DNA of 8,805 bases from Gammaproteobacteria bacterium (GCA_030039615.1 JASHVF010000346.1:1-8805); one strand, 5' to 3'. Numbered from the stretch's first letter, positions 1-6,384 are shown. A program made the numbers and translations. The notes: a model not told the origin generated them from the letters alone.

Positions 1-2
1 AA

Positions 3-107
3 TCCCAGCACTTCACCTCGGCCTTTCTCGTCGCCGCCGTCATCAGCGTCCTCGGGGTGCTAGGCTGGGTGTTCATGATCCCGAAGGTCGCCCCGCTCGA
101 GTGGTGA
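3..107 (+). CDS. MFS-type transporter, C-terminal fragment (5' end outside window)
   Basis: Only the last 34 codons are present, in the frame that ends at the TGA at 105-107. The peptide is one hydrophobic helix of about 20 residues (FLVAAVISVLGVLGWVFMIP) followed by a short polar tail, KVAPLEW. A final helix ending in a proline and a short tail with V-x-P-x-x-W is typical of the twelfth membrane segment of major facilitator transporters, so that is the likely family, but one helix cannot settle it and other multi-pass membrane proteins are possible. The next gene's start overlaps this stop (GTGGTGA, 101-107), which points to co-transcription and possibly translational coupling. The substrate cannot be inferred. 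Confidence 0.55.
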   Translation, partial: SQHFTSAFLVAAVISVLGVLGWVFMIPKVAPLEW

Positions 108-823
108 GAGTGCGGTCGCAGACGGTCCGCCCCGTCGCGCCGATTCTCGACGCGCTCGAGCGCTTCCATGGCGTGCAGTCGAATCGCTCACCGGGCGATC
201 CGTTTCAGTTCCTCATCTGGTGGCAGTGTGGTTACCCGCCGAGCGAGGAGCGCTGCGCGCGCGGCTGGACGGCCCTCAATGAAATGACGAGCGTCAGTGC
301 GCCGGAGCTGCTGGCGGCGCGGCCCGCGGAACTCGCGCGGGCGCTCGCATGCGGCGGCCTCATACCGCGCCTGCGCGCGGCCCGCGTGCGGGAAATCGCC
401 CGCATGACTCAGGAGCAGTTCGGCGGGGACCTGCGCCGTGCCCTGGAGCCGCTGCCGGCAGCCGAAGCGCGCAAGCTCCTCAAGCGCTTTCCCGGGATCG
501 GATTGCCGGGGGCCGACCGCATTCTGCTCTTCGCGGCGATCGCGCCGGTGGCGGCGGTGCCCTCCGCCTGTCCCCACGTGTTGCCGCGTATCGTGGTGGG
601 CCGCGAGGCGGCAAGCTATACGGCGAGCTACCGCCAGGCGCAACAGCTGATCGAGTCCCAGGTTGCAGCGACGGTGGCCGCGCGCAGCCGCTCCTACCTC
701 CTGCTCGGGCGGCACGGCCGGGAGCTGTGCAAGGCCAGGAATCCGAAGTGCGGCCAGTGCCCGATCGCAGCGCGATGCGCCTACCTCAGCCGGCCGCGTG
801 CGCGCGTACGGCAGCGCGATTAG
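101..823 (+). CDS. Endonuclease III-like HhH-GPD protein with 4Fe-4S loop, catalytic residues replaced
   Basis: This 240-residue protein has the architecture of the endonuclease III/MutY DNA glycosylase superfamily. A helix-hairpin-helix segment lies at about 124-141 (RFPGIGLPGADRILLF) and a C-terminal iron-sulfur loop has the exact C-x6-C-x2-C-x5-C spacing (Cys210, 217, 220, 226). The classic catalytic lysine after LPGVG-R is a proline here (Pro136). The region that holds the catalytic aspartate (AVDTHV in endonuclease III) reads AVPSACPHV, so Pro154 sits where Asp is expected. The early Q-x-T-D-containing helix is also divergent (LIWWQCGYPP). DNA binding is therefore likely, while glycosylase/lyase chemistry is doubtful or uses other residues. 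GTG at 101 or at 104 can start it; 104 gives a 4-base GTGA overlap with the upstream stop. No strong ribosome binding site is visible. The family call is firm; the function is uncertain. Confidence 0.85.
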   Translation: MVRVRSQTVRPVAPILDALERFHGVQSNRSPGDPFQFLIWWQCGYPPSEERCARGWTALNEMTSVSAPELLAARPAELARALACGGLIPRLRAARVREIARMTQEQFGGDLRRALEPLPAAEARKLLKRFPGIGLPGADRILLFAAIAPVAAVPSACPHVLPRIVVGREAASYTASYRQAQQLIESQVAATVAARSRSYLLLGRHGRELCKARNPKCGQCPIAARCAYLSRPRARVRQRD

Positions 824-839
824 ACTGCGCGTGAATGGC

Positions 840-845
840 GAGGAG
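840..845 (+). promoter_or_regulatory. Ribosome binding site deciding the start of the nitrobindin-like gene
   Basis: GAGGAG lies 9 bases before the ATG at 855. It selects that ATG over an in-frame GTG at 831, which has no comparable site and lies upstream of the motif itself. Confidence 0.7.
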
Positions 846-854
846 CGCGATGCG

Positions 855-1508
855 ATGACCGCTTTCCCGGAGGACATCTACACCGAACAGGAGCCGAGCC
901 CCGACACGCTCGCCAACCTGGGGCCGCTGCGGCGCCTGGCGGGTATCTGGGAGAGCGCCAGGGGCATCGACATCAACCCCAAGGCGGAGGGGCCGCAGCG
1001 CCGCGAGTACAGCGAGCACATCGAGCTGCAGCCGATCGACGCGCAGTCGAACGGCCCGCAGCTCTTCTACGGCCTGCGCTATCACACCCGCATCCTCGCC
1101 CCCGACGAGGACGCGACCTTCCACGACCAGACCGGCTACTGGCTGTGGGAACCGGCCACGGGGCTCGTCATGCAGACACTCAGTATTCCCCGCGGGCAGG
1201 TCGCGATCGCGGCCGGACATGCCGCGCCCGATGCCACCGAGCTCGTGCTGACCGCGCAGCGCGGCCAGACCGAGTACGGCATCTGCTCCACGACTTTCCT
1301 CGAGTACGCCTTCCGCACCGACTCCTACCGCATCGAGGTCGTGTTCAACCCCGACGGCAGCTGGACCTATGTGCTGGATACCATGCTCAAGGTGCGCGGC
1401 CGCGATGAGCCGTTCCTGCACCGCGACCGCAACACGCTGGTGAAGGTGGCCGAGCCGACGCCCAACCCGCTGGCGATCCTGCGCGCCAGGGACGCCGCCG
1501 GCCGCTGA
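855..1508 (+). CDS. Nitrobindin-like heme-binding beta-barrel protein (DUF1794/FABP-like)
   Basis: A 217-residue soluble protein without signal peptide or membrane segment. It matches the bacterial nitrobindin-like family (PF08768 type): an N-terminal N-L-G-P-L-x-x-L-x-G-x-W segment (21-32), then alternating beta strands including LFYGLRYHTRI (70-80), HDQTGYWLWEPATGLVMQTL (90-109) and a final strand with HRDRNTLVKV. In characterised nitrobindins a C-terminal histidine is the proximal heme ligand; His189 in that last strand is the candidate here, by position only. The family binds ferric heme and is linked to NO, nitrite or peroxynitrite chemistry; this longer subfamily has no assigned role that I know of. 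The first strand lacks the G-x-W-x-G-x-G motif of classical nitrobindin (GIWESARG instead). It starts 31 bases after the HhH gene on the same strand, so the two are probably co-transcribed. Confidence 0.8.
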   Translation: MTAFPEDIYTEQEPSPDTLANLGPLRRLAGIWESARGIDINPKAEGPQRREYSEHIELQPIDAQSNGPQLFYGLRYHTRILAPDEDATFHDQTGYWLWEPATGLVMQTLSIPRGQVAIAAGHAAPDATELVLTAQRGQTEYGICSTTFLEYAFRTDSYRIEVVFNPDGSWTYVLDTMLKVRGRDEPFLHRDRNTLVKVAEPTPNPLAILRARDAAGR

Positions 1509-1515
1509 CGCCCAC

Positions 1516-1536
1516 GCGGCGCGCCGTAGTCGCCGC
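1516..1536. other. GC-rich hairpin in the convergent intergenic gap (possible terminator)
   Basis: GCGGCG (1516-1521) pairs perfectly with CGCCGC (1531-1536) around a 9-base loop, inside the 49-base gap between the stops of two convergent genes (1508 and 1558). The overlapping palindrome CGGCGCGCCG (1517-1526) offers an alternative fold. The position suits a shared terminator, but no T-tract follows on either strand, so an intrinsic terminator is only a weak proposal. Confidence 0.3.
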
Positions 1537-1557
1537 AGTTCCCGACCGCGCTGCGCC

Positions 1558-2235
1558 TCAGCCGGAAGGGCTCGGGCCGGTGAAGCGCACGGCGCTCGCG
1601 CCGCTGATCGGACCCGTGGTCGCCTGATCGCTCACGTACAGGTCGACCTCGCGCTCGAAGTGCAGATCCCCCAGCACCACCGAGCCTGGCCCGATGACGA
1701 TGCGCGGCTTGTGGTCGCCGAAGCTGAACAGGCCGCCGCCGCCGCGCTTGACGAGGATGCCGCCCTCGACGTGCGAGCCGCCGAGCACCTCGATGTCGCC
1801 GGACACCGTGCGCAGCCCGCCCGCGACGCGCGCACCGGTGAGCGCGATGCGGCCGTTCACGTTGGCGACCGCGCCGCCGACCTCGGCGCCGTTGCCCACC
1901 TTCATCGAGCCGTTCACGGTGGTGATGTCGCGTGCGACGTGCCCGCCCTCGCCCAGGGTGATCGAGCCGTTCACCGTGGTCAGCTCATCGGCGCTCGCGT
2001 GTGCGCCGAGCGCGATCGCGCCGTTGACGGTGTCGGCCGAGCCGACCGTGGCGTTCTCGTCGACGTGGATCGAGCCGTTGACCGTGCCGACATTCTTGCT
2101 GTGCGTGCCCGCCGGCACGTGAATCGAGCCGTTGACGCTCTTGGCGCCGTTGGCATCCGCGGTGACATCGCCCCCCGGCATGTTGTAGCAGCCCGCGAGC
2201 GTGAGCAGCAGCGCGAGCGAGTAATTGCGTGGCAT
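1558..2235 (-). CDS. Lipoprotein with tandem VNGSI-type beta-helix repeats
   Basis: A 225-residue protein beginning MPRNYSLALLLTLAGCYN: a short basic start, a hydrophobic stretch and a lipobox LAGC with Cys16 as the lipidated residue. Tyr at +2 instead of Asp predicts sorting to the outer membrane. Residues 33-160 hold seven imperfect repeats, each opening with V-N-G (V-S-G in the last), at residues 34, 52, 70, 88, 107, 126 and 144. The 18-19 residue period is one turn of a right-handed parallel beta-helix. A glycine-rich linker (about 164-174) and a conserved-looking C-terminal cap follow (IVIGPGSVVLGDLHFEREVD and VRFTG). Similar repeat proteins are known to me as uncharacterised proteins in Xanthomonas-type bacteria; adhesin-, bactofilin- or DUF4097-like scaffolding is possible but unproven. 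The start at 2235 is fixed by a GAGGAG 7 bases upstream and by the signal sequence; an open frame extending upstream to 2412 is not used. Confidence 0.85.
   Translation of the reverse strand: MPRNYSLALLLTLAGCYNMPGGDVTADANGAKSVNGSIHVPAGTHSKNVGTVNGSIHVDENATVGSADTVNGAIALGAHASADELTTVNGSITLGEGGHVARDITTVNGSMKVGNGAEVGGAVANVNGRIALTGARVAGGLRTVSGDIEVLGGSHVEGGILVKRGGGGLFSFGDHKPRIVIGPGSVVLGDLHFEREVDLYVSDQATTGPISGASAVRFTGPSPSG
1756..2139 (-). repeat. Coding tandem repeat array, seven units of 54-57 bases
   Basis: The DNA encoding the V-N-G repeats is itself repetitive. On the plus strand the core ATCGAGCCGTT recurs near 1904, 1961, 2069 and 2123, and diverged forms (GATCGCGCCGTT, GATGCGGCCGTT) occur in other units. 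Spacing is 54 or 57 bases, matching one protein turn. The units are diverged enough that this is an old internal duplication rather than a fresh microsatellite. Confidence 0.8.
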
Positions 2236-2242
2236 ACAGCGT

Positions 2243-2248
2243 CTCCTC
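2243..2248 (-). promoter_or_regulatory. Ribosome binding site of the repeat lipoprotein gene
   Basis: CTCCTC on the plus strand reads GAGGAG on the coding strand, 7 bases before the ATG at 2235. It is among the best Shine-Dalgarno matches in the window and decides this start over upstream in-frame codons. The rest of the 104-base gap to the oxygenase stop (2340) shows no convincing promoter. Confidence 0.75.
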
Positions 2249-2339
2249 GCCGGCAAGCTACCGCCGCGCCGCTCCACTGTCCACCCTGCAGGACGCTGCC
2301 TGCCGCGGGCGGCGGGCGCCCCACCGCTGCTCGGGAGAC

Positions 2340-3353
2340 TCAGGCGCGCCGCGCCGGCTGGCGCTCGCGCTCCATGCCGCGAAACTCGACGAACGCCGTC
2401 ATGCGCGCCCACAGGTAGTCGCCGTACAGAAACGGCTCGAAGCCCGCCGGGTCGTCCTGCGGCAGCGGCCGGATCTCGGCGTCGGCGCGCGCCTCGTAGA
2501 AGAACGGGATCGAGAAGCGCTCCGCCCCCGAGCCGATCACCCGATGCTCGGTAGCGCGGATGCGGCCCGCGCTCCAGCGCTCGAGCACCTGGCCGAAATT
2601 CACCGCCAGCGCGCCCTCCTGCGGCGGCACGTCGACCCAGGCGCCGTCGCGGGCGCGCGCCTGCAGCCCCGGGACGCCGTCCTGCGCGAGCAGCGTCAGA
2701 AAGCCCGAGTCGGTATGCGCCGCTCCGGTGAGATAACGGCGCGCGCCGCCGTGCTCGACCCAGACCCGGGGATCGGTACAGCTGGCGAGCTCCGCGGCGC
2801 TGCGCGGCGGGTAGCGCAGCAGGCGCAGCGTCGAGAGTCCCTCGTGGAACGCATCATCAAAAAAAGCCGCCTCGAGATGCAGGCTCCGGGCGATCGACTG
2901 CATGAGCGCGCGCGACACACGCTCCATCGCGGCGTAATAGCGCGCCACGGCGGCACGCCAGCCGGGCAGCCGCGCCTCGGACGGCAGCGGCGTCGGCTCG
3001 CGCAACGGATCGCCGGCGCGGACGAGGCGCGCGCCGTAGAGGACGTCGGGGCCGAGATCGATGCCCTCTTTCAGCGTGACGTTGCCCGGCTGCGGCGGGA
3101 AGTAGCCGCGGTAGAGGTTGGGATTCTGCGGCGCGAACTTGCGCCGCCACAGCCGCCGGCGCTCGGCCTGCTCCACGGAGAAGATCCCGAGCAGCTCGCC
3201 ACGCGCCGCCGGCCCGAGCGGCACCTCGGAGGCGAGGCCGACGATCGTCAGGAAGCCGCTGTCGGCGGCGGCCGCGGCGATGCGTGCATCGACGCCGTCG
3301 CGCTCCAGCCCGGCGCCGCGGAACAGCGGCCCGACGTCGACCGTGGGAACCAT
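2340..3353 (-). CDS. 2-oxoglutarate/Fe(II)-dependent dioxygenase, isopenicillin N synthase family
   Basis: A 337-residue cytosolic enzyme of the IPNS-like double-stranded beta-helix oxygenases. The N-terminal domain opens with MVPTVDVGPL (compare the VPVIDLG start of the family) and continues with DSGFLTIVG (31-39). The iron triad is visible: His213 and Asp215 in AAHTDSGFLTLL and His270 in ATEHRV. The 2-oxoglutarate carboxylate motif R-x-S is Arg279-Phe-Ser281 in RFSIPFFYE. The middle carries NLYRGYFPP (79-87) and LRLLRYPP (176-183), both typical of this family. All catalytic residues are intact. The family hydroxylates, desaturates or cyclises small molecules; the substrate cannot be read here. 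The ATG at 3353 has no clear Shine-Dalgarno site but fits the family's N-terminus exactly. It follows the GGDEF-EAL gene by 71 bases. An odd seven-T run codes for Phe164-Phe165. Confidence 0.9.
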   Translation of the reverse strand: MVPTVDVGPLFRGAGLERDGVDARIAAAAADSGFLTIVGLASEVPLGPAARGELLGIFSVEQAERRRLWRRKFAPQNPNLYRGYFPPQPGNVTLKEGIDLGPDVLYGARLVRAGDPLREPTPLPSEARLPGWRAAVARYYAAMERVSRALMQSIARSLHLEAAFFDDAFHEGLSTLRLLRYPPRSAAELASCTDPRVWVEHGGARRYLTGAAHTDSGFLTLLAQDGVPGLQARARDGAWVDVPPQEGALAVNFGQVLERWSAGRIRATEHRVIGSGAERFSIPFFYEARADAEIRPLPQDDPAGFEPFLYGDYLWARMTAFVEFRGMERERQPARRA

Positions 3354-3397
3354 GGGAGGCGATGCTACACCGCGCGCCGCGCCGCTGGCTCGGGTCG

Positions 3398-3424
3398 CCC
3401 CGGACCCTCGAGGTTCGCCCGGGG
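3398..3424 (-). other. Inverted repeat between the GGDEF-EAL and oxygenase genes
   Basis: CCCCGG (3398-3403) and CCGGGG (3419-3424) form 6-base arms around a 15-base loop that itself contains the palindrome CCTCGAGG (3406-3413). The hairpin sits directly after the stop of the GGDEF-EAL gene. There is no T-tract after it, so it may be an mRNA-stabilising or Rho-linked structure, or chance in GC-rich DNA. The 71-base gap holds nothing else I can support. Confidence 0.3.
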
Positions 3425-6235
3425 TCAGGCCGCGCCGGCGGTCCGGCCGGGGACCGCCTTCAACGCCCGGTAGCGTCCCGTGGGAGTGAGCTCGTCGTTG
3501 CGCACCTGCGTCGACCAGAGCGCGTTGCGGCGCGCGACGAACGGGCTCCTGCTGAGCTGCTCGAGCGAGCACGCCTTGGCGAACAGGAATCCCTGGCCCG
3601 CCACGCAGCCGAGCGCCAGCAGCGCCTCCACCTGCGGCTCGAGCTCGATGCCCTCGGCCACCGTCTCGAGGCCGAGCGTCTCGCCGAGCGTGATCACCGC
3701 GCGCGCCAGCTCCGGCCCGTTGTCGGAGTTGGTGAGACTGCCGACGAAGGCGCGGTCGATCTTCAGGATGTCGATCGGGAAGCGATGCAGGTAGGAGAGC
3801 GAGGAATAGCCGGTGCCGAAGTCGTCGATCGCGAGCCGTACGCCGAGCGCCTTCAGGCTGTGGAAGCGCTCGAGGTTGGAGTCGGTGTTGTACATGATGG
3901 TGCTCTCGGTGAGCTCGATCACCAGGTTCCCCGGCTCGAGTCCCGACTCCGACAGCGCCTGCGCCACGTCGTGCACCAGCTCGCCGTGCTGCAGGTGGCG
4001 CCCGGAGATGTTCACCGCGAGACGCAGTCCCGCACCGCCCGCCACCGAGCGGCGCCAGGCGCACAGGTCGCGGCACGCCTGGCGCAGCACCCAGCGGCCG
4101 AGCTTGACGATCTGGCCGGACTCCTCCACCACCTGGATGAAGCGCCCCGGCATGAGCACCCCGGCCTCGGGATGGCGCCAGCGCACCAGCGCCTCGACCC
4201 CGAGGAGGCTGCGGGTGCCGAGGTCCACGATCGGCTGGTACTCGATGAAGAACTCCTGGTCGGCGAGCGCGCGCGAGATGTCGGCCTCGAGCCGCATGCG
4301 CTCGTGCAGCAGCGCCTGCATCTGCGGCTGGAAGGTGACGTGGCGATTCTTGCCGGCGGCCTTGGCGTGATACATGGCGATGTCGGCGTTGCTGAGCAGC
4401 TCCTCGGCGCCCGCCTCGCTGGCCGAGATCGCAAGTCCGAGGCTGGCGCCGACGCGCACCTCGCGCCCGTCGAGCTGGAACGGCACGTTGAGAGCGGCGA
4501 TCAGCGCATCCGCCACGCGGCCGACCTCGCTCGAGCGCTCGATGCCTTCCATCAGCACCGCGAACTCATCGCCCCCGAGGCGCGCCACGGTGTCGCACGA
4601 GCGCGTGGTCTGCAGCACCCGGTGGGCCACCGCCTGCAGCAGCCGGTCGCCGGCGTCGTGGCCCAGCGAATCATTGATGTTCTTGAAGTTGTCGAGGTCG
4701 AGGAACATGACCGCGAGGCAGCTCTGGCCGCGCTGCGCGATCGTGAGGGCGTGCTGCACGCGGTCGCGGAACAGGTTGCGGTTCGCGAGCAGCGTGAGCG
4801 GATCGTGGAAGGCGAGCTGGCGCAGCTGCTCCTCGAGCGCCTTGCGCTCGCTGATGTCGCGGAAGTTGAGCGCCAGGCCCTGCACCGCCGGGTCCTGCGT
4901 CAGGTTGCTGCCGACGCTCTCCACCACGTAGCGCTTGGCGCCGCGCTCGACGTGCAGCTCGATCGGGCCGACGGTGCCCGCCGGGGTGGCCGCCACCTCG
5001 GCGAGAAAGGCGCGCAGCTTCTCGGCGTCCTCGCCGACCCAGACCTCGAGGAGACTGCGGCCGGTGATCTCGGCAGGCTTGAGCCCGAGCGTGCGCTCCG
5101 AGGCGGGCGAAGCGAAGCGCAGCACGCCGTCGGGACCTACGATCATGATGACGTCCGAGGCGTTGGCGATCAGCGAGGCATAGCGGTCCTCGACCATGCG
5201 CGCGGCGCGCTGCTCGCGCACCAATGCATCGCCGCGCAGCGCCACGCTCTGGCGGACCATGAGCAGCAGCGTCAGCGCGAACACGATCATGGTCATCATG
5301 TTGGCCGGGCCGTTGACGTCGCCGCGCGAGAGATACACCAGCATGAGGAAGGCGGCGAGCATCGCCGCATAGGGCAGCGCGCGCGCCAGCGCGTCGACGC
5401 TTTGTGAGACGGACGGCGGCGGCGCGTTGAGCCACTTCAGCTGCACGCGCGCCGCTGCGGCCAGCGGCGCGTAGCACACCAGGTACATGATCTGCGAGCT
5501 GTCGCCCGGCAGGTAGTAGCCGCGCATCTTGGCGAGCGACCAGAAGATGTCGCCGGCGAACATGGTGGCGAAGCCGGTGAGCAGCAGCAGCGGCACGCGC
5601 TGCCCGCCGAGGTTGCCCGAGCCCGTGAGCAGCAGCACGCCGAGCATCAGCAGCAGCACGCAGTCGAGGATCAGATAGGTCTGGCTCAGCACCTGCTTGA
5701 GCACCGAGGCCTCGTGCAGCTGCGCGGCCGGATGCAGCACCAGGAACCAGAAGAAGGCGCCGAAGCCCACGGCGAAGATGGTCGCGTCCATCGAGAGCTG
5801 CACCCAGGGCACGCGCACTGCGGCGGCGCGGATCAGGAAAATCGCCGCGGCCGGCAGCGCCAGGTAGAAGCCGCAGTAGAAAAAGTCGCCCGGACCCGGA
5901 AAGGGATCGATGTTACGCAGCCACCAGGTGCTGGCGCCGATGCACTCGCCGACGAGGTAGAGCGCCAGCGCGCACGCCAGCGAGCCCCAGGCGCGGCGCA
6001 GGTCGCCGGCGGGTGCGCGGCGCGCAGTCACCGCGCAGATGACGACGGCCGCGAGCGCGGCGGGCAGCGACCATACGAGGTTCACGAAGTGGTTGAACGC
6101 CTCGCCGCCGAAGTGCGTGAGCATCAGCGCGGCGCCCGTGGCCGTATAGGCGACCAGCACCGCGAACAGCCGGTCGACCCAGCGCGGTGCGGTCTCGAGA
6201 CGGTTGAATTGCGCAGTTCTTACTTGTGTATCCAC
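3425..6235 (-). CDS. Membrane-bound 10-TM/PAS bifunctional diguanylate cyclase/phosphodiesterase (GGDEF-EAL)
   Basis: A large inner-membrane enzyme that should make and degrade c-di-GMP. Numbering is from the in-frame TTG at 6253; the GTG at 6235 is its codon 7. About ten hydrophobic helices span 27-335, with the loop motif DPFPGPGDFFYCGFY (116-130), a form of the P-x-P-x-x-D-x-x-Y signature seen in multi-helix sensors of other GGDEF-EAL proteins. A PAS domain follows (about 355-470). The GGDEF domain has RLGGDEF (GGDEF at 560-564) and an inhibitory I-site RxxD (551-554) five residues before it. The EAL domain has EAL (687-689), Asn748, Glu780, DDFGTGYSSL (810-819), Lys831, Glu867 and GQGF (886-889), so both activities look intact. 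I prefer GTG 6235 because TTG 6253 lies in a small hairpin; neither has a good ribosome binding site. The signal sensed is unknown. Confidence 0.9.
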   Translation of the reverse strand: MDTQVRTAQFNRLETAPRWVDRLFAVLVAYTATGAALMLTHFGGEAFNHFVNLVWSLPAALAAVVICAVTARRAPAGDLRRAWGSLACALALYLVGECIGASTWWLRNIDPFPGPGDFFYCGFYLALPAAAIFLIRAAAVRVPWVQLSMDATIFAVGFGAFFWFLVLHPAAQLHEASVLKQVLSQTYLILDCVLLLMLGVLLLTGSGNLGGQRVPLLLLTGFATMFAGDIFWSLAKMRGYYLPGDSSQIMYLVCYAPLAAAARVQLKWLNAPPPSVSQSVDALARALPYAAMLAAFLMLVYLSRGDVNGPANMMTMIVFALTLLLMVRQSVALRGDALVREQRAARMVEDRYASLIANASDVIMIVGPDGVLRFASPASERTLGLKPAEITGRSLLEVWVGEDAEKLRAFLAEVAATPAGTVGPIELHVERGAKRYVVESVGSNLTQDPAVQGLALNFRDISERKALEEQLRQLAFHDPLTLLANRNLFRDRVQHALTIAQRGQSCLAVMFLDLDNFKNINDSLGHDAGDRLLQAVAHRVLQTTRSCDTVARLGGDEFAVLMEGIERSSEVGRVADALIAALNVPFQLDGREVRVGASLGLAISASEAGAEELLSNADIAMYHAKAAGKNRHVTFQPQMQALLHERMRLEADISRALADQEFFIEYQPIVDLGTRSLLGVEALVRWRHPEAGVLMPGRFIQVVEESGQIVKLGRWVLRQACRDLCAWRRSVAGGAGLRLAVNISGRHLQHGELVHDVAQALSESGLEPGNLVIELTESTIMYNTDSNLERFHSLKALGVRLAIDDFGTGYSSLSYLHRFPIDILKIDRAFVGSLTNSDNGPELARAVITLGETLGLETVAEGIELEPQVEALLALGCVAGQGFLFAKACSLEQLSRSPFVARRNALWSTQVRNDELTPTGRYRALKAVPGRTAGAA

Positions 6236-6247
6236 AGCTCTTGCTAT

Positions 6248-6260
6248 CGCCAAACTGGCG
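6248..6260 (-). other. Small hairpin over the alternative TTG start
   Basis: CGCCA (6248-6252) and TGGCG (6256-6260) are perfect 5-base arms with a 3-base loop. In the mRNA the TTG codon at 6253-6251 would lie in the loop and stem. This argues that translation starts downstream at GTG 6235, or that the structure limits initiation. Confidence 0.35.
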
Positions 6261-6357
6261 GCCCGCGGTCGTGCCTTTGCCTTTAGAGTCGGCCCCCGGG
6301 CGTTAAATTTGAGGCCAAATCGCTGCGCCGGCCAGCAAAGAATCCCCCCGCGTGACG

Positions 6358-6384
6358 CAGTTCTCCCTGCAATATGTAGAACTG
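6358..6384. other. Inverted repeat CAGTTCT-N13-AGAACTG downstream of cdh
   Basis: Perfect 7-base arms at 6358-6364 and 6378-6384 separated by 13 bases, about 10 bases after the cdh stop. Arm length and 20-base centre spacing would suit a dimeric regulator site upstream of the GGDEF-EAL gene. As RNA it could be a 3' hairpin for the cdh transcript, though no T-tract follows on the minus strand. Confidence 0.4.

Noticed and set aside
188..877. A 229-residue minus-strand open frame opposite the HhH gene
   Set aside because: No recognisable motif; the plus strand has the diagnostic iron-sulfur cysteines and the HhH motif.
1756..2139. Regularly spaced repeats considered as a CRISPR-like array
   Set aside because: The units are diverged, in frame at 54-57 bases, translate to a coherent beta-helix protein, and no cas gene is nearby.
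2236..2412. Upstream extension of the repeat lipoprotein frame
   Set aside because: It would place an Arg/Ala/Gly-rich segment before a clean signal peptide and lipobox, and a strong ribosome binding site sits just before ATG 2235.
1660..2418. A 252-residue plus-strand open frame opposite the repeat lipoprotein
   Set aside because: Its repeats (VHRAVD-like) are only the antisense reading of the V-N-G repeats, and it has no signal or ribosome binding site.
3354..4076. Upstream extension of the oxygenase reading frame into the GGDEF-EAL gene
   Set aside because: It would overlap the EAL domain on the same strand in another frame, and the family N-terminus begins precisely at ATG 3353.
3284..5407. 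A 707-residue plus-strand open frame opposite the GGDEF-EAL gene
   Set aside because: Antisense frame created by high GC. Its product is rich in Arg, Ala, His and Glu with no domain motif, while the minus strand encodes clear GGDEF and EAL motifs.
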